DNA of 64,000 nt from Notospermus geniculatus (Eukaryota; Nemertea; Pilidiophora; Heteronemertea; Lineidae): the NCBI GenBank assembly GCA_002633025.1, contig NMRB01000100.1:390865-454864 (forward strand), given 5' to 3'. Position 1 is the first letter of the stretch, and each line of letters opens with the position of its first letter. Under the pieces are notes generated by a model, which made no database searches, was not told the DNA's origin, and saw only the letters and a list, made by a program, of their open reading frames with translations. Below, piece after piece: positions 12,301 to 24,021 of this stretch. The position numbers and the translations under genes are program-made.

Positions 12301-15300
12301 ATGAATTAGCAAATGTGGCATGATAATTAATACGGTAGTAATTTGGTAATTAACAATAATGAAAGCACTTCCCGCAGGACTTCAGAACCAGACAACTCAT
12401 ATATCCAGCTTCTAACCCTGCTTCTGAATCCCAGCGACAGCATCACATTCCTAGCCACAGCGCCACCTATGTGCTGTCTTCATACTATAATGATGTTTTT
12501 AGCTTGAACAGCATGAAGTGGAGCGCCAGCAGTGGGCCGAGGCGATCGATAAGGAACGAATGTGGCGAGAACAGGCTGAGGATGAGCGAGACCGATCGCG
12601 GGAGGGATTGGAGCATGTCCAGGCACAGTTGGATAATCTACAGATCACATTGGATCAGGAGCGAAGTGACTCATCCGGGACCGAGAACAGACTGCAGAAA
12701 AAAATAACAGACCTGGAGGAGACTTATAGGAGGAATATTGAAAATGAAAGGGTGAGTTTGAAACGGGTTAAATTCTTGTTTATTTTCGTGTCTGATGGCT
12801 GTGTACTTGGCCTGTAGATATTGCAGCTCAGTGCTGGTGCACGGCTTATCTCTTAGTCACTGGAAAATCAGGTGTTTTTGGCAGCCCTATAGACAAATCC
12901 CAAATTGACGTAAACGAGAAAGATCTGTGCACTTCCGCCAAAATTGCAAACACAACCATGGTCTGAAACTGAATGACGTGACGCAGAGAACCTCACGACA
13001 GTGACTTCGACGACATTGTGTCACGAGTCGACCATTGCTGAATCATGGACTGCGTCACGTCAGCTTGCTTCAGATCGAGGTTGTGGTTGCGATTTCGACG
13101 GAAGTGTGCAGATCTGCGAATTCGGGAATCATCTATTCAGTCTCTTCTTTCTGCTATAGAAACAAGTTGAAGACCAAACTCAGCTTGCCCAGGAGACACG
13201 AGAACAACTGAATGCAACCAACATTGACCTTCACAAGACACGGTTTGACCTTGAGACTGCAATGCGGGAGAGAGATAAGTTGAAGATGGAGTTGAGCTTG
13301 CTTGAAGCCAGGATGGAGAGCAGTAAGAGACAGCTGGAGGCTGATCTGACGTCGGAATTTGAGAAAGCAGTAAGTTTTCACTGCAATCAGTTCTTGAATC
13401 TTTGAAAATTGTCTGTACCCCAGTTATATGGCACGGCCTAACCTGCCGGGCAGGATTTCTGTTACAGTTTAGTGGTTTGGCACGTTGGCCTCCAAGCTAG
13501 TGGTTAGGTAACAATGTGCATGGTGAGTGCTTGGATGGGGGACCGATGGGATCACAGTACAGTATATCCTAAAAGTGGATTTTTGAAATCGTTAGACCGA
13601 GGGCTCACAGACTGCATTCTCTCTTAGCTTTCCGACAAAATGAATGAAGCACACGACAGGCTTGTGAAAACAGAGACTGACCTCCGTGAAAGTCATCGTA
13701 AACAGATACAGGAGCTGAACCAGCGCCATAGCGACGACATGGAGGAGCAGATGAATACAATGACGGATGACTTCAAGAAGAAAGAAGTATACCTCAAGGA
13801 CCAAGTCAAGACATCTGAGGAGAGGTACACTGCCAGTTCTCTGTTATTTAGTTCCATGTTGAAAGCTTTCATTATTGTACTGTTGTGAGCTCAGTAGTTT
13901 GCCAGTATTCCTGTGAAAAAATCAAAGTTATCCAACAAGATTGGTAAATTTGACTGTATTTCTGAGTGAAATGCCAAATTTATCCAAAAAATGGTGTCTG
14001 TTTTTGCAGGCTTGAGGAGGCCCAGGAGGAAATACGGGAACTAAAGGCCAATAAACACAAGATGGAATTGCAAAGGTGAGAATCATTCTTTGGGTGGGGT
14101 CCATTCATTTTCTGAGGTCAGTCAGATGTCTGTTGGTGGGCCAATTACTTTGTTGATGGGTGAGAACATTCTTTGATCAGTATGCCTGCCAATAAAACTT
14201 TGCTTCTTGCGCATCTTTTTCATGTTAGAAGAGGAAGGGGGGCAGGGTTCTCGCCAGGCCAAATCAGCATGTCGCTGCGACACGCTGCCGACCGCCGAAC
14301 GCAAAACGCGACAAGCTGTTGAAATCCGCGACAACCTGTTAAAATCTGCGACAGCCTCAAATAAACATCGACATGCTACACAATCACACTCCAAACACAA
14401 CACATCACACTACTCAAACAAGCCATGGAAACTGTGAGAAGCTATTTAAAATCACTTCGCGTGAAGGGTAATTAGCGCCTTTATTATCCTGCTTGATTAC
14501 TACGGAGGTCTAGGCCCAGTCACATCATTGTTTTGCCAAGCGCAATCGATAAAACATCAGCCATGTCATGCATGTCAGCTGTCATTGTCATGATTGTTGT
14601 TTTTGTGCAATAAAATCCTTGCCGGTAAACTAACTGCAACACTTCCGTGTGAGCCGTGAGATCCTCCACACCTGTCTTCGGTCATCGTCTCATCACAACA
14701 TCCCCGACCACGCTAATGATATGAATCTCCATTGGCAACAAGCACCTGTCAATCAGGGTCACGTGTCAGCTGAGAGAATGGTGGGCTAGTGTTTTTCGCC
14801 CGCGAATTCTTACATTGTTTTCAGTGTGTCAGATCGTAATTTCAGCATCAGATATATCTTTAGTGAAGGTGAATTTTCAGAATCTGCTTTTGTTCTGTTT
14901 TTGTTGCAATCAGGACACACCGATGCGATGACTGATGCTCTGCAGGCCTCCACTTGTCATGATGAGCACAGTTTAACAAACTGGTACAGTGACCTTGTAC
15001 AGTGACAGAAGATGCCGGATATCATTTTNAAGGGAACTAAAGGCAAATAAACACAAGATGGAGTTGCAAAGGTGAGAATCATTCTTTGGGTGGGGTCCAT
15101 TCATTTACTGGGGTCAGTCAAATATCTGGTGGTTTTAACCATGCCAAATCTTCACATGGCTAAATATTATGTTGATGGGTGAGAACATTCTTTGATCAGT
15201 ATGTTTGCCAATAAAACATTGCTTCTTGCGCATCATTTTCATGTTAGAAGAGGAAGNTGTTTGCCAATAAAACATTGCTTCTTGCGCATCTTTTTCATGT

Positions 15301-18300
15301 TAGAAGAGGAAGGGGGGGGGGGCTAAGAATTATTGGAGAAAAAGGAAGCTAATTTCAATCACTGGATCTGTTAGTATTCATTTAATTATTGGGAATTCCT
15401 GGCGTTAATGATCATTAGTGTGTTAATGAAATAAACTTGTTTTTGTTTTCAAGGGAGCGAGAAGATTATTATGACCGATACGCTTCAGGGGAAAGAAAGT
15501 GGGCTTTAGTTTTAGTCTGTACTCTAGCTAATCCTAGTTAACCAATCTGGTATTGTTGCACTAACTTCCGTCGGATCACAGATGTGTACTAAAACTAAGT
15601 CTAACAGCTGGAGTTGGTGGGTCTAGGAGAGGGTTGGTGAGACTAATGAATTCTGCTCGGTTCGGTTCCTGTGAGTTGTACTGTATCTTTGGCAACTCCA
15701 TCTATTTTGGGCATGTTAAAATGGGCCTCGTACTCCAAGTGTGTAACAGTACATGATTGGTTCTATAGACTGAAAGTGATCGACCCAAGTGGCTACCAAG
15801 TGATCTTGTGATGGTCATATGTTGATTACGGGAATCAACATTGATTACGGGAATCAACATTGTCGAAGACTGATCTCAAATTTATCGATTTAATTCACAA
15901 GCCGTTGTGTCTGAGATCACTACACTTCAGTACCACCCCTGGAAAAGGACAAAATTAGGTTGCAGTGACTCACTACCATAACAAGTGCAAGCCCAATGCA
16001 GTCATTGAATGATGATAGGGTTTGTCAGTTATCTTTGCCTGTGAGCAGTGGGTTGGTCACTTTAAACCTGGCTGTAGCTATCCTACCTAAAACAAACTCT
16101 ACACCTGTAAATATTCCACCTTAGTGACTTTGACCCTCCCCTTTTTGACCACGACACGAATCTGAATATAAATTACTATTTACTTACTCACTGCTGATGT
16201 CACTAAACAGACACAATCATTCTCTGATACTATCGACCACTTATGGCACTAGTTTTTTTTTAGCTTTATCTCGATTAGTAAACTAATTCTTGACTTTCAG
16301 TTAGCCTGACACGTGTGTGAAATATTTAGTTTCTATCTTGAGTGGTGTGTGATTTAGCTGTCTGTATATTGTGACAATGTTATAACTTTTTCCTCCTGAA
16401 ATTCTGTATTCTGAACCATGTGATTTCCACTCATCTTTCACTCACTGTGACCTCAAATTCTGTGGCCTTGACCTTTCAGGATTGAGATGGCAAGTCGGAT
16501 GCAGAGTATGATGCAGAGCCACTGTAGCGAAGCTTTATCGTTACTGAACAGTGAGGATCAACCATCATCCAAATCATACCAGGTAAATTGTGCAAGTTTC
16601 ATGGGTTTTGTTTGAACAAGCTGCCCTCTTTTCTCGATCATTGTCAACCCTCCATGGTATCTTAAGTTGGCAACACACGTGTGAGTTCATGTCTGTGGCC
16701 CATATTCTAGAAGCCTCCTTAACCCAAAGGTCTACTTTAGCGTTTGTATTCTGCCCTGCAAACAGTAGCTAAAGGTAAACAGTAGAGTTAAGGAAGCTTC
16801 TAGAATATGGCCCTATGTCTATGATTAGGCTCTGGAGACTTAAAGCCGTCAATCTTTGTTAGTGTCCCTAGAGCTTCTTATGTCTGTGATTAATTTTCAT
16901 TCGTGTGTTAATTTGCATCATACCTGTGCTTCATTCTAGCACGAGTCAGTGTTGTCGTACATACCCTCCATGGTAGACCAGACCAAATCCGCGCCTGTAG
17001 TTGGAGCAGGTCACCAATCGAATAATGTCGTTGTGGAAGAAGGTGCGAATACCTCACCCAAGCTCCCTATAGAAGGTGGTGTAGTAGTAACAAGACCTAA
17101 CCGTGTGCACCGTAAGCTTAGCTTTCTGTAGAAACTTCCTTTTCTTCCTTTTATCATTACCTTTTCGTTTGTTTGGTTGGATGAGGTCTCGCCGATATGC
17201 AAACTCCTGCCTTGGATCCTGCTTGAGGCTACCCTCCGAGACTACTCCAAGTTTTCGTGACCTTGAAGGTTTCAAAAGCAGTGGCAGAATATTAATTCCA
17301 ATTAACTTGTCAAAACAACTTCAAATTCACATTACATGTACTTCTTATTATGTGTTGACTTTTCATTTACGCTCCAACATGTATATACTAACTTCTGCAT
17401 TTCTTCTAGTTGTACATGGATTTATAGATATAGTTCTTAACCTCTATTGAAGACCATATCCTGTAGTTAGAATCTGTAGTTATACTTTTATATCAGTCGT
17501 TGAAAGTACAGTAGAACTCGCATATAACGTACTGATTGGGACCAGGAACTTTTGTTCGTTATATGCAAAGTCCGTTATATGGATATGGCCGATGCATTGT
17601 AAAACGGGACTGGGACTTCCAGTTACAGTACATTATAGGCGATTGTCCGGTATATGCAAGGCTGTTATATGCGAGTTCTACTGTAGTTGATTGATGGGAT
17701 CTGCGTTACTGAATAATGAAGAAGTCTACAATTAAGTGTCTAAATTCAGGCCACAAAAACCTTTTCCCCTTTGTCGTCATCAATTANTCACTCAGTTTGT
17801 ATTTTCTGATGTAGGGACCATCAAATTTGCTGTCAAGCAAATTTCACAGTTCTAGTCTTCCTTTTATCATTACCTTTTCCTTTGTTTGGTTGGATGAGGT
17901 CTCCAATATGCAAACTCCTGCCTTGGATCCTGCTTGAGGTTACCCTCCGAGACTACTCCCAAGTTTTCGTGACCTTGAAGGTTTCAAAAGCAGTGGCAGA
18001 ATATTAATTCCAATTAACTTGTCAAAACAACTTCACATTCACATTACATGTACTTCTTATTATGTGTAGACTTTTCATTTACGCTCCAACATGTATATAC
18101 TAACTTCTGCATTTCTTCTAGTTGTACATGGATTTATAGATATAGTTCTTAACCTCTATTGAAGACCATATCCTGTAGTTAGAATCTGTAGTTATACTTT
18201 TATATCAGTCGTTGAAAGTACAGTAGAACTCGCATATAACGTACTGATTGGGACCAGGAACTTTTGTTCGTTATATGCAAAGTCCGTTATATGGATATGG

Positions 18301-21300
18301 CCGATGCATTGTAAAACGGGACTGGGACTTCCAGTTACAGTACATTATAGGCGATTGTCCGGTATATGCAAGGCCGTTATATGCGAGTTCTACTGTAGTT
18401 GATTGATGGGATCTGCGTTACTGAATAATGAAGAAGTCTACAATTAAGTGTCTAAATTCAGGCCACAAAAACCTTTTCCCCTTTGTCGTCATCAATTAAA
18501 GTGATGAGTATACAAAACTTTTCAGATGAATATTGCATACTTTTCTGACTTTCCTTGATTTTTATTTCAGATGACGATGGTGCAATATCCGATGTTCTGA
18601 GCACAGAGGGTGACGTTCAACCTACACATACACTCACTTCAGTACACGCACAGCTAATAGGTGGAGTTCAATCTACCTACGTCCCACCGATCAGCATACC
18701 TCATTTATCACATCAACCAGTCAATGACGTCATGAGTTTGGATTCAAATCGGTCCTCAAATTTTGGGTCTGCGAGCCAAGTGACATCGCAGTATCCATAT
18801 TCCTCAATTTCCTTCCAACCGCACATACCTGATTCATTGTACCAGCCATCCAGTACATATTCTTCCATTTACGAGCCAATCAGCCGGCCTTACACAACAT
18901 CTTATAGCAATGGACCAATCAGAAGTGCCTTTACAGCTCAGCCACTGTCTCAGCCAATGAGAAACAATTACACAAATCCAGTTGGAAAGAGTTACCCAAA
19001 CCAACCAATTAGCAATGGCTTTTCAAGCCAACCAATCGGTTATAACAACTCTTCACTGACCACTAGTTATGCTAATCCAACAGTGGTGGGCAGCCACATG
19101 ATGAATTACCCTGGACAGTCTCATTACGTGGGGGGAGAACCACACATTCACAAGCCAAATTACAACGTGGTGTCCACACAGCGCCCCCCAGTGGTGACGG
19201 AAGAGGTAGCGAAGTCAGACTACAGCCATCTTTTTAATGGTAATGGGAACATTTCCGAGCCATCTGCCCCTAGCCTTTCATCTGGATATTCGAGTATGGC
19301 CAATCATTCAAGGCGTTTTTCTGGAACAGTCCGAAATGGAGAACTGCGACAGGAGGCCAGCAAAGATGAAACAGGTATGAACAACTTCCCAAACCTGGGT
19401 TTGATGTTGATCTGCTGTGTTCAAATTGAGTGCCATATTTGATGCTTAGATCTTAGTTCATTTCATCACATGGTATCAATTTCACTATTGTCGATTTCAA
19501 TGTGTTGTTGATTACAGCTGATGTGGTCAGCCTGCTGAACGGTTCCTCTTTAACTCATAATGAAACCACTGTTGGCGACATCTCGGTGCGGATGGAACAG
19601 CACAACCAGCGGCAGCAAGAACTCGAGCATTATGTTCGGATGTTACTTGGGAAAGAGCCAGGAATTCCTGTAGTTAGTGACGAGGCGGAGCAAAATATGG
19701 TGAGACTTGTACATGCCTACTTTTTCCTGGTTTACCAGTAACAAGGACAACTGAAAAATCTGACTCGCAATGTTAAGGCCTGTTTCTTCCGCGTATACAG
19801 TGGTTTTCCAATCTTCCCGCATAATTTCCACAGGCATCATGTCTGCCTATGCATTTACAACAGATCATGAGATGACAGACATGATCACGATGTCCAAAGG
19901 CCTGTGGAAACTGCACAGGAAGTGTGGGAATCCTCTCTGGTGGAAAAGGGACTTTTGAGTGTTCTGCCTTTGTCAGTCCAATGTTCCCCACAATTCGCCT
20001 CCAAAATGGCAGTCTGAAAGGGACTGTTCATTTTCGTCACTTGAGGAATCTGAGTTGTGATCCGTGAGAAAAAGGAGAAGGCTATGATGCCGCAAATCGC
20101 AGGGATTATTCTGTACAGCACAACAATTTGCAAGTGCATAGCTTTTTCTGTTTTCCGAAGGATCACAACTCAGATTCCTCAAGTGACAAAAATGAACAAC
20201 CCCTTTATGCAGCCATTCCACTGTCATTGGTCCTCGTATGAAGCCCAGAACTGACTTCAATCGACATGTGTTTTATGATTACAGCCTGAGCATAGCCCCA
20301 CACAGAAGCATTTGCCCAACTTGGAGCAGTCACAGGATACAGGCAGCATAAAAGATGGCCGATTAGTGTCCACTGCCCATGCGCCGAAGTATGGCTCTGT
20401 GATGGGTCTCGCCAGAGAGAAGTTACATGTGAAGAAGAAGGGAAAGGAGGACAATGTAAGATCATTGAACTTAGTCCATGAATCACACAATTGCTGAGGT
20501 CAGATTCCGGCCTTAACCATTCACTATGATCAACCGGAATTCCAGTCTATGATAGTCCTCTTGTACCTACATCATGTAATTACNAGTATGGCCAATCATT
20601 CAAGACGTTTTTCTGGAACAGTCCGAACTGGAGAACTGCGACAGGAGGCCAGCAAAGATGAAACAGGTAAGAACAATTTCCCCAAACCTGGGTTTGATGT
20701 TGTTCTGCTGTGTTCAAATTGAGTGCCATATTTGGTGGTCAGATCTTAGTTCATTTCATCACATGGTATCAATTTCACTCTTGTCAATTTCAATGTGTTG
20801 TTGATTACAGCTGATGTGGTCAGCCTGCTGAACGGTTCCTCTGCAACTCATAATAAAACCACTGTTGGCGACATCTCGGTGCGGATGGAACAGCACAACC
20901 AGCGGCAGCAAGAACTCGAGCATTATGTTCGGATGTTACTTGGGAAAGAGCCAGGAATTCCTGTAGTTAGTGACGAGGCGGAGCAAAATATGGTGAGTCT
21001 TGTACATGCCTACTTTTTCCAGGTTTACCAGTAACAAGGACAACTGAAAAATCTGACTCGCAATGTTAAGGCCTGTTTCTTCTGCGTATACAGTGGTTTT
21101 CCAATCTTCCCGCATAATTTCCACAGGCATCATGTCTGTCTACACGTATGCTTATACAACAGATCATGAAATGACAGACATGATCACGATGTCCAAAGGC
21201 CTGTGGAAACTGCACAGGAAGTGTGGGAATCCTCTCTAGTGGAAACAGACTTTTGAGTGTTCTGCTTTTGTCAGTCGCAAGTTCCCCACGATTCGCCTCC

Positions 21301-22048
21301 AAGTCTGAAATTTGTGCAGCCATTCGACCGTCATTGGTCCTCGTATGAAGCCCCAGAACTGACTTCAATCGACGTGTGTTTATGATTACAGCCTGAGCAT
21401 AGCCCCACACAGAAGCATTTGCCCAACTTGGAGCAGTCACAGGATACAGGCAGCAAGAAAGATGGCCGATTAGTGTCCACTGCCCATGCGCCGAAGTATG
21501 GCTCTGTGATGGGTCTCGCCAGAGAGAAGTTACATGTGAAGAAGAAGGGAAAGGAGGACAATGTAAGATCATTGAACTTAGTCCATGAATCACACAATTG
21601 CTGAGGTCAGATCCCGGCCTTAACCATTCACTATGATCAACTGGAATTCCAGTCTATGATAGTCCTCTTGTACCTACATCATGTAATTACATTGGCATCA
21701 TTGTTACTTAATACCGGTAAATGCATGACATGTAGATGACCTCGATGATGCAAATGTCAGTAAAAATGGAGTGGTTAATGAGGAACTTAATTGTCAGTAA
21801 GTGGCATCACTGTATTATCAGCTGGCAGTCCTTAACAATACTATTCTGTTCAATAAAAAATTGGCGTTTTAAACCATGGTGGCCAAATGTTCCCCCTTGC
21901 AGACAAGCATTCTGATGTGATGTTAAGTACACTTTTTCGTCTAAAATAAAAATCTTCATTTCGTTTCCAGGCTGGAGAACGTAAATCTTCTGTCAGGAAG
22001 TCTCGGGACGGACCTGTAGGAAAGTCTGCTGTAAAGCCATGGCGGTAG
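6329..22048 (+). CDS. CNTROB: Centrobin (centriolar coiled-coil protein)
   Basis: Centrobin is a daughter-centriole protein needed for centriole duplication and elongation. Exons read from splice sites: 6329-7816, 8167-8284, 9539-9665, 10001-10271, 10394-10510, 11261-11359, 12503-12751, 13160-13369, 13628-13824, 14010-14075, 16480-16582, 16940-17111, 18571-19374, 19518-19699, 20285-20455, 21971-22048. All phases agree and the product is about 1483 residues; human centrobin is about 900. Residues 1-496 are basic, disordered and full of Ser-Pro sites. A coiled coil spans about 578-1015 and contains MIEQLDKTLSRVVEGWKKRE and LRESHRKQIQEL, which I recognise from vertebrate centrobin. A Ser/Pro/Tyr-rich linker follows, then QQELEHYVRMLLG and a basic end finishing in PWR. 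The start is the first ATG after the acceptor at 6327. Several exons recur downstream next to N joins and are not counted here. Confidence 0.9.
8285..9538 (+). other. CNTROB: Centrobin intron 2 with a 268-bp repeat
   Basis: This 1.25 kb intron runs from the donor gtaagt after 8284 to the acceptor cttttcag ending at 9538. Its main content is the element at 8760-9027. I see no further exon in it. Confidence 0.7.
8760..9027. repeat. Non-autonomous DNA element, 5-bp target duplication
   Basis: The ends caggcctttatattccc and gggaatataaaggcctg are exact reverse complements, and attac flanks the element on both sides. There is no coding capacity inside. This is a MITE-type insertion in centrobin intron 2. 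Confidence 0.75.
9776..9922. repeat. Foldback repeat, GTGCTCCA/TGGAGCAC ends
   Basis: The left half (gctccacgtgagagttt, then ctcaatgggcca) pairs with the right half (tgcccatagttttctatgg, then aactctcagatggagcac). Related, more decayed copies lie near 12005-12170, 59640-59720 and 61597-61735, recognised by atgggcaa and ccatagttttct blocks. Confidence 0.6.
10567..10924 (+). repeat. Dispersed repeat beginning tagctcactggggtgagcta
   Basis: It starts with a short palindrome (tagctcactggggtgagcta), passes through a cgtccgtcgtcc simple repeat, and continues to tgacctacttttcaaggtcacag at the N-run. Similar 'agctcac...gtgagcta' repeats are familiar from many marine invertebrate genomes. It interrupts one copy of the intron after centrobin exon 5 and is absent from the other copy (11154-11210). 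Confidence 0.6.
10925..10996. other. Assembly gap (72 N)
   Basis: This is a run of N. The sequence after it (10997 onward) repeats 10354 onward, including centrobin exon 5, so the gap separates two versions of the same locus. Confidence 0.98.
11037..11153 (+). pseudogene. Second copy of centrobin exon 5 (probable haplotype duplicate)
   Basis: It has the same 117-nt length and splice sites as 10394-10510, with only synonymous-type changes seen (for example gaggctgag against gaggccgag). Both are phase 0-0, so a gene caller could include both and duplicate 39 residues of the coiled coil. Because it sits right after the N-run, I read it as the other allele, not as a real extra exon. Confidence 0.7.
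11360..12502 (+). other. CNTROB: Centrobin intron 6, no gene seen
   Basis: The intron runs between exons 6 and 7. It contains a decayed relative of the 9776-9922 repeat near 12005-12170 (marker block ccatagaaaactatggg) and otherwise nothing I can name. Confidence 0.6.
12897..13131. repeat. Foldback MITE in centrobin intron 7
   Basis: Long imperfect arms: gatctgtgcacttccgcc and aatgacgtgacgcag on the left pair with ctgcgtcacgtcagc and gacggaagtgtgcagatctg on the right. Total length is about 235 bp, with no coding capacity. Confidence 0.7.
13493..13562 (+). repeat. 5S rRNA-like segment (SINE candidate)
   Basis: The run tggtgagtgcttggatgggg followed by gaccgatgggatcac aligns by eye with the 3' half of eukaryotic 5S rRNA (tagtacttggatggg, then gaccgcctgggaatac). 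The 5' part does not match a full 5S gene. A 5S-derived SINE or 5S pseudogene remnant is likely; it lies in the intron before centrobin exon 9. Confidence 0.5.
14076..16479 (+). other. CNTROB: Centrobin intron region with duplicated block and N joins
   Basis: Sequence 14030-14236 (exon 10 and following intron) reappears at 15030-15326, starting right after a single N at 15029 and interrupted by another N at 15257. The first version carries an insertion after gaagaggaagggggg (about 14236 to 15028) that the second lacks. The short exon 10 copy (about 15031-15071) is truncated at its 5' end by the N. No other gene is seen. Confidence 0.65.
15454..15498 (+). CDS. CNTROB: Candidate 45-nt cassette exon of centrobin
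   Basis: After the acceptor tttgttttcaag an open 45-nt block ends at a weak donor (aaa|gtgggc). It enters and leaves in phase 2, exactly as needed between exon 10 and the exon at 16480, and would add 15 residues including EREDYYDRYASGERK. Direct joining of exon 10 to the 16480 exon also works and matches human centrobin spacing better, so this is at most an optional exon. Confidence 0.3.
16697..16814. repeat. Foldback MITE, GGCCCATATTCTAG ends
   Basis: Left ggcccatattctagaagc pairs with right gcttctagaatatggccc. The flanks atgtctgt and atgtctat are an 8-bp target duplication with one change, which suggests a hAT-type element. Related copies lie at about 24319-24436 and, truncated, at about 31880-31975. 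Confidence 0.75.
17144..18499. repeat. Tandem pair of ~640-bp blocks in centrobin intron
   Basis: Sequence 17144-17786 recurs at 17856-18499 with only a handful of substitutions and 1-3 base indels. A single N sits at 17787, directly after the first block. Each block carries the same 175-bp element (17509-17683 and 18221-18395). I read this as the same intron written twice, once per haplotype. Confidence 0.8.
17509..17683. repeat. pogo/Tigger-like MITE (175 bp)
   Basis: The ends cagtagaactcgcatataac and gttatatgcgagttctactg are reverse complements, flanked by TA on both sides. The CAGTAGAAC start resembles the ends of the pogo/Tigger branch of Tc1-mariner elements. A second copy at 18221-18395 belongs to the duplicated block. 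Confidence 0.75.
20020..20203. repeat. Foldback insertion polymorphic between duplicate blocks
   Basis: The arms cattttcgtcacttgaggaa and ttcctcaagtgacaaaaatg bracket about 110 bp. The parallel block (around 21306-21320) lacks it, going straight from gtctgaaa to tttgtgcag. It is therefore an insertion present in only one version of this locus. Confidence 0.7.
20585..21690 (+). pseudogene. Second copy of centrobin exons 14 (end), 15 and 16
   Basis: It follows a single N at 20584. It repeats the end of exon 14 (to 20666), exon 15 (20811-20992) and exon 16 (21392-21562) with intact splice sites and a few amino-acid changes (SSLTHNE to SSATHNK, SIKDG to SKKDG). Exon 16 leaves in phase 0 while exon 15 enters in phase 1, so both sets cannot be read in one transcript without a frameshift. 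This argues for an allelic duplicate, not a functional repeat. Confidence 0.75.
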
Positions 22049-22547
22049 TCTTGTATATGGAATGTTTGGAGTAAAGTGTTATCTATGGCAGCAGATCAAG
22101 ATCAAGATCATCCAATATTCTTATATTGCGTGACAAATCGATTATCGGTACTGGTAGCTGGTTGACATGCAGAGGACGGATTCTTGGTGGGGACTGGGAC
22201 AATTCACCTTGAATATGGCTGACACCTAAGTTGTTTGATTGGCTATTTTCTCAGATACAGAATGTATACAACTGAGTATTGTCCATGGCAGTTGGTCAAG
22301 GTCATTCACTCTACCTTCATTGTGTGAAAGTTATTGGAGAAGGGTTGACTGTGACGTTGTTATTTTGACAGTTGTCACATTCAACAACTCAAGCAAAAAC
22401 ATGCTTCAGTCCTTTTGGAAGTTACGATTTCGTATTTCGGTTTTTCGATTGACGACAAAAGGATGAGTGAAGCATCAGATTACCTGGAGGCCTAGCTAAG
22501 TAGTGGCAAGACAGTTGATTTCTCATTGAGCTGTGGTTAAGTTTATA

Positions 22548-23428
22548 CAGTAGAACCTCGCTATTGCGGACACCCTTGGGACTGAGCTCAGCTGTCCGTA
22601 ATAGTGAGGTGTCCGCAGTATTGAAACTCCGTCAATAACGGACACCAGGTGGCTCTGTAGTAGGTCAATGGTATTCATTCCCTTGAGGGCTCATTCTTTC
22701 GTATTTGAGGGCAAGGGTAAACTCAAATCAGGAATGATTCATTTGATGTAAATTGGTGATTAGAAAACTACAATTCACAAATATTTTCAACAGCACAACA
22801 TAACAATCTTTGAAAACAAGAATCAGGCAGCTTCTTAAGACCACAGTTACATGTAGCTATGCATTACTAAGTGGAGAGTGGGCTGTGTTTCCATCACATT
22901 GTGTTTGCCATTTTTCAACAAGCACTTTTTCATTACACTCATTTATTTAGAAAAGAAAGAGTCCAAAGTCGACTGCCCAGCATTAGCCTAGTTTTCCATG
23001 CAGAATCATGAACAACGGACTGAGACAAGAGAGTCCAAACAGAGCCGTTGTCCCACCAAACTAAAGAATTCAGTCATTCAGTGTGTTTGGGTGTTAATTA
23101 AAAGTGATTAGTACATCTATGATCATAAACAATCAATGCACATGTAATTACCACCCTATGTTTGGTCATTTAATCACCTACCACTGACCACTTTGTGAAT
23201 GAAAACTTTGAAAATGCCTTCAAATTTTCACCTGCTGTCCGTAATAGTGAGGTTATGGGACCCAGTTTTCCAGAAATCAACTGTCCGTTGTCCTGAATAG
23301 TGAGGTGTCCGCAATATTGAGTTAAATTTATATAGAAAATGGCTTGGGAAAATTCGGGACTGGACAGATCTGTCCGTAATCTTGAGGTGTCCGCTGTATT
23401 GAGGTGTCCGTTAGGTGAGGTTCTACTG
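22548..23428. repeat. pogo/Tigger-like non-autonomous element (881 bp)
   Basis: The ends cagtagaacctcgctattgc and aggtgaggttctactg are near-complementary and flanked by TA. Motifs such as gtccgtaatagtgaggt recur inside. There is no transposase frame. The same element is at 29527-30407 in the second unit. Confidence 0.75.
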
Positions 23429-23841
23429 TATATCAGTTGAGATGTGGCGCAGTTGAAACATAGTANATTTCAGATTTATTTGTTTTATTGAATGTCGTTG
23501 ATTGTGTCGTGTAAGATTTGATATCTTAGCTGTTAATGATTTCCTATTCAACAGAATATAAATTCATCTACTTTTGTGGTAAATTCTGGCATAATTTTAT
23601 TATTGTTTTGTTGTTGTTGCATTCTGTTGTTCTTAGTCCAAACATTGACTCCCCTACTGAAATATGTTAATGATGTCGCTTTCAGCACCATTATGCAAAT
23701 GAGGGGTGGAAGTTCAGCCTACTGTTGTTGAGTATTCACTGAGACATCCTGTATAAATTGTATTTCTGTAGGCCTACATTATTTCAATGATTTTCAAATG
23801 TTAGGAGTACGAAACAAAAGTAAGACTTGTTTGAAATGTTG

Positions 23842-23847
23842 TTTATT
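23842..23847 (-). promoter_or_regulatory. Probable polyA signal of TMLHE copy 1
   Basis: AATAAA on the minus strand, about 175 nt beyond the stop codon at 24022. The matching site for copy 2 is 31404-31409. Confidence 0.45.
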
Positions 23848-24021
23848 TTGATGACTATCGAATCAAGCGGGACATGCTGTGCACCACCAAACAGTCATGT
23901 CGCAGAAATGGAAATATGAATTTGTTTGTCGACTGTTGGTTGACAACATTGTGCCCAGCCGGCAAGATATTGGTAATTGGAATACATTCGACTCAATTTG
24001 CATTTAGGGAATTCCTGTAAT

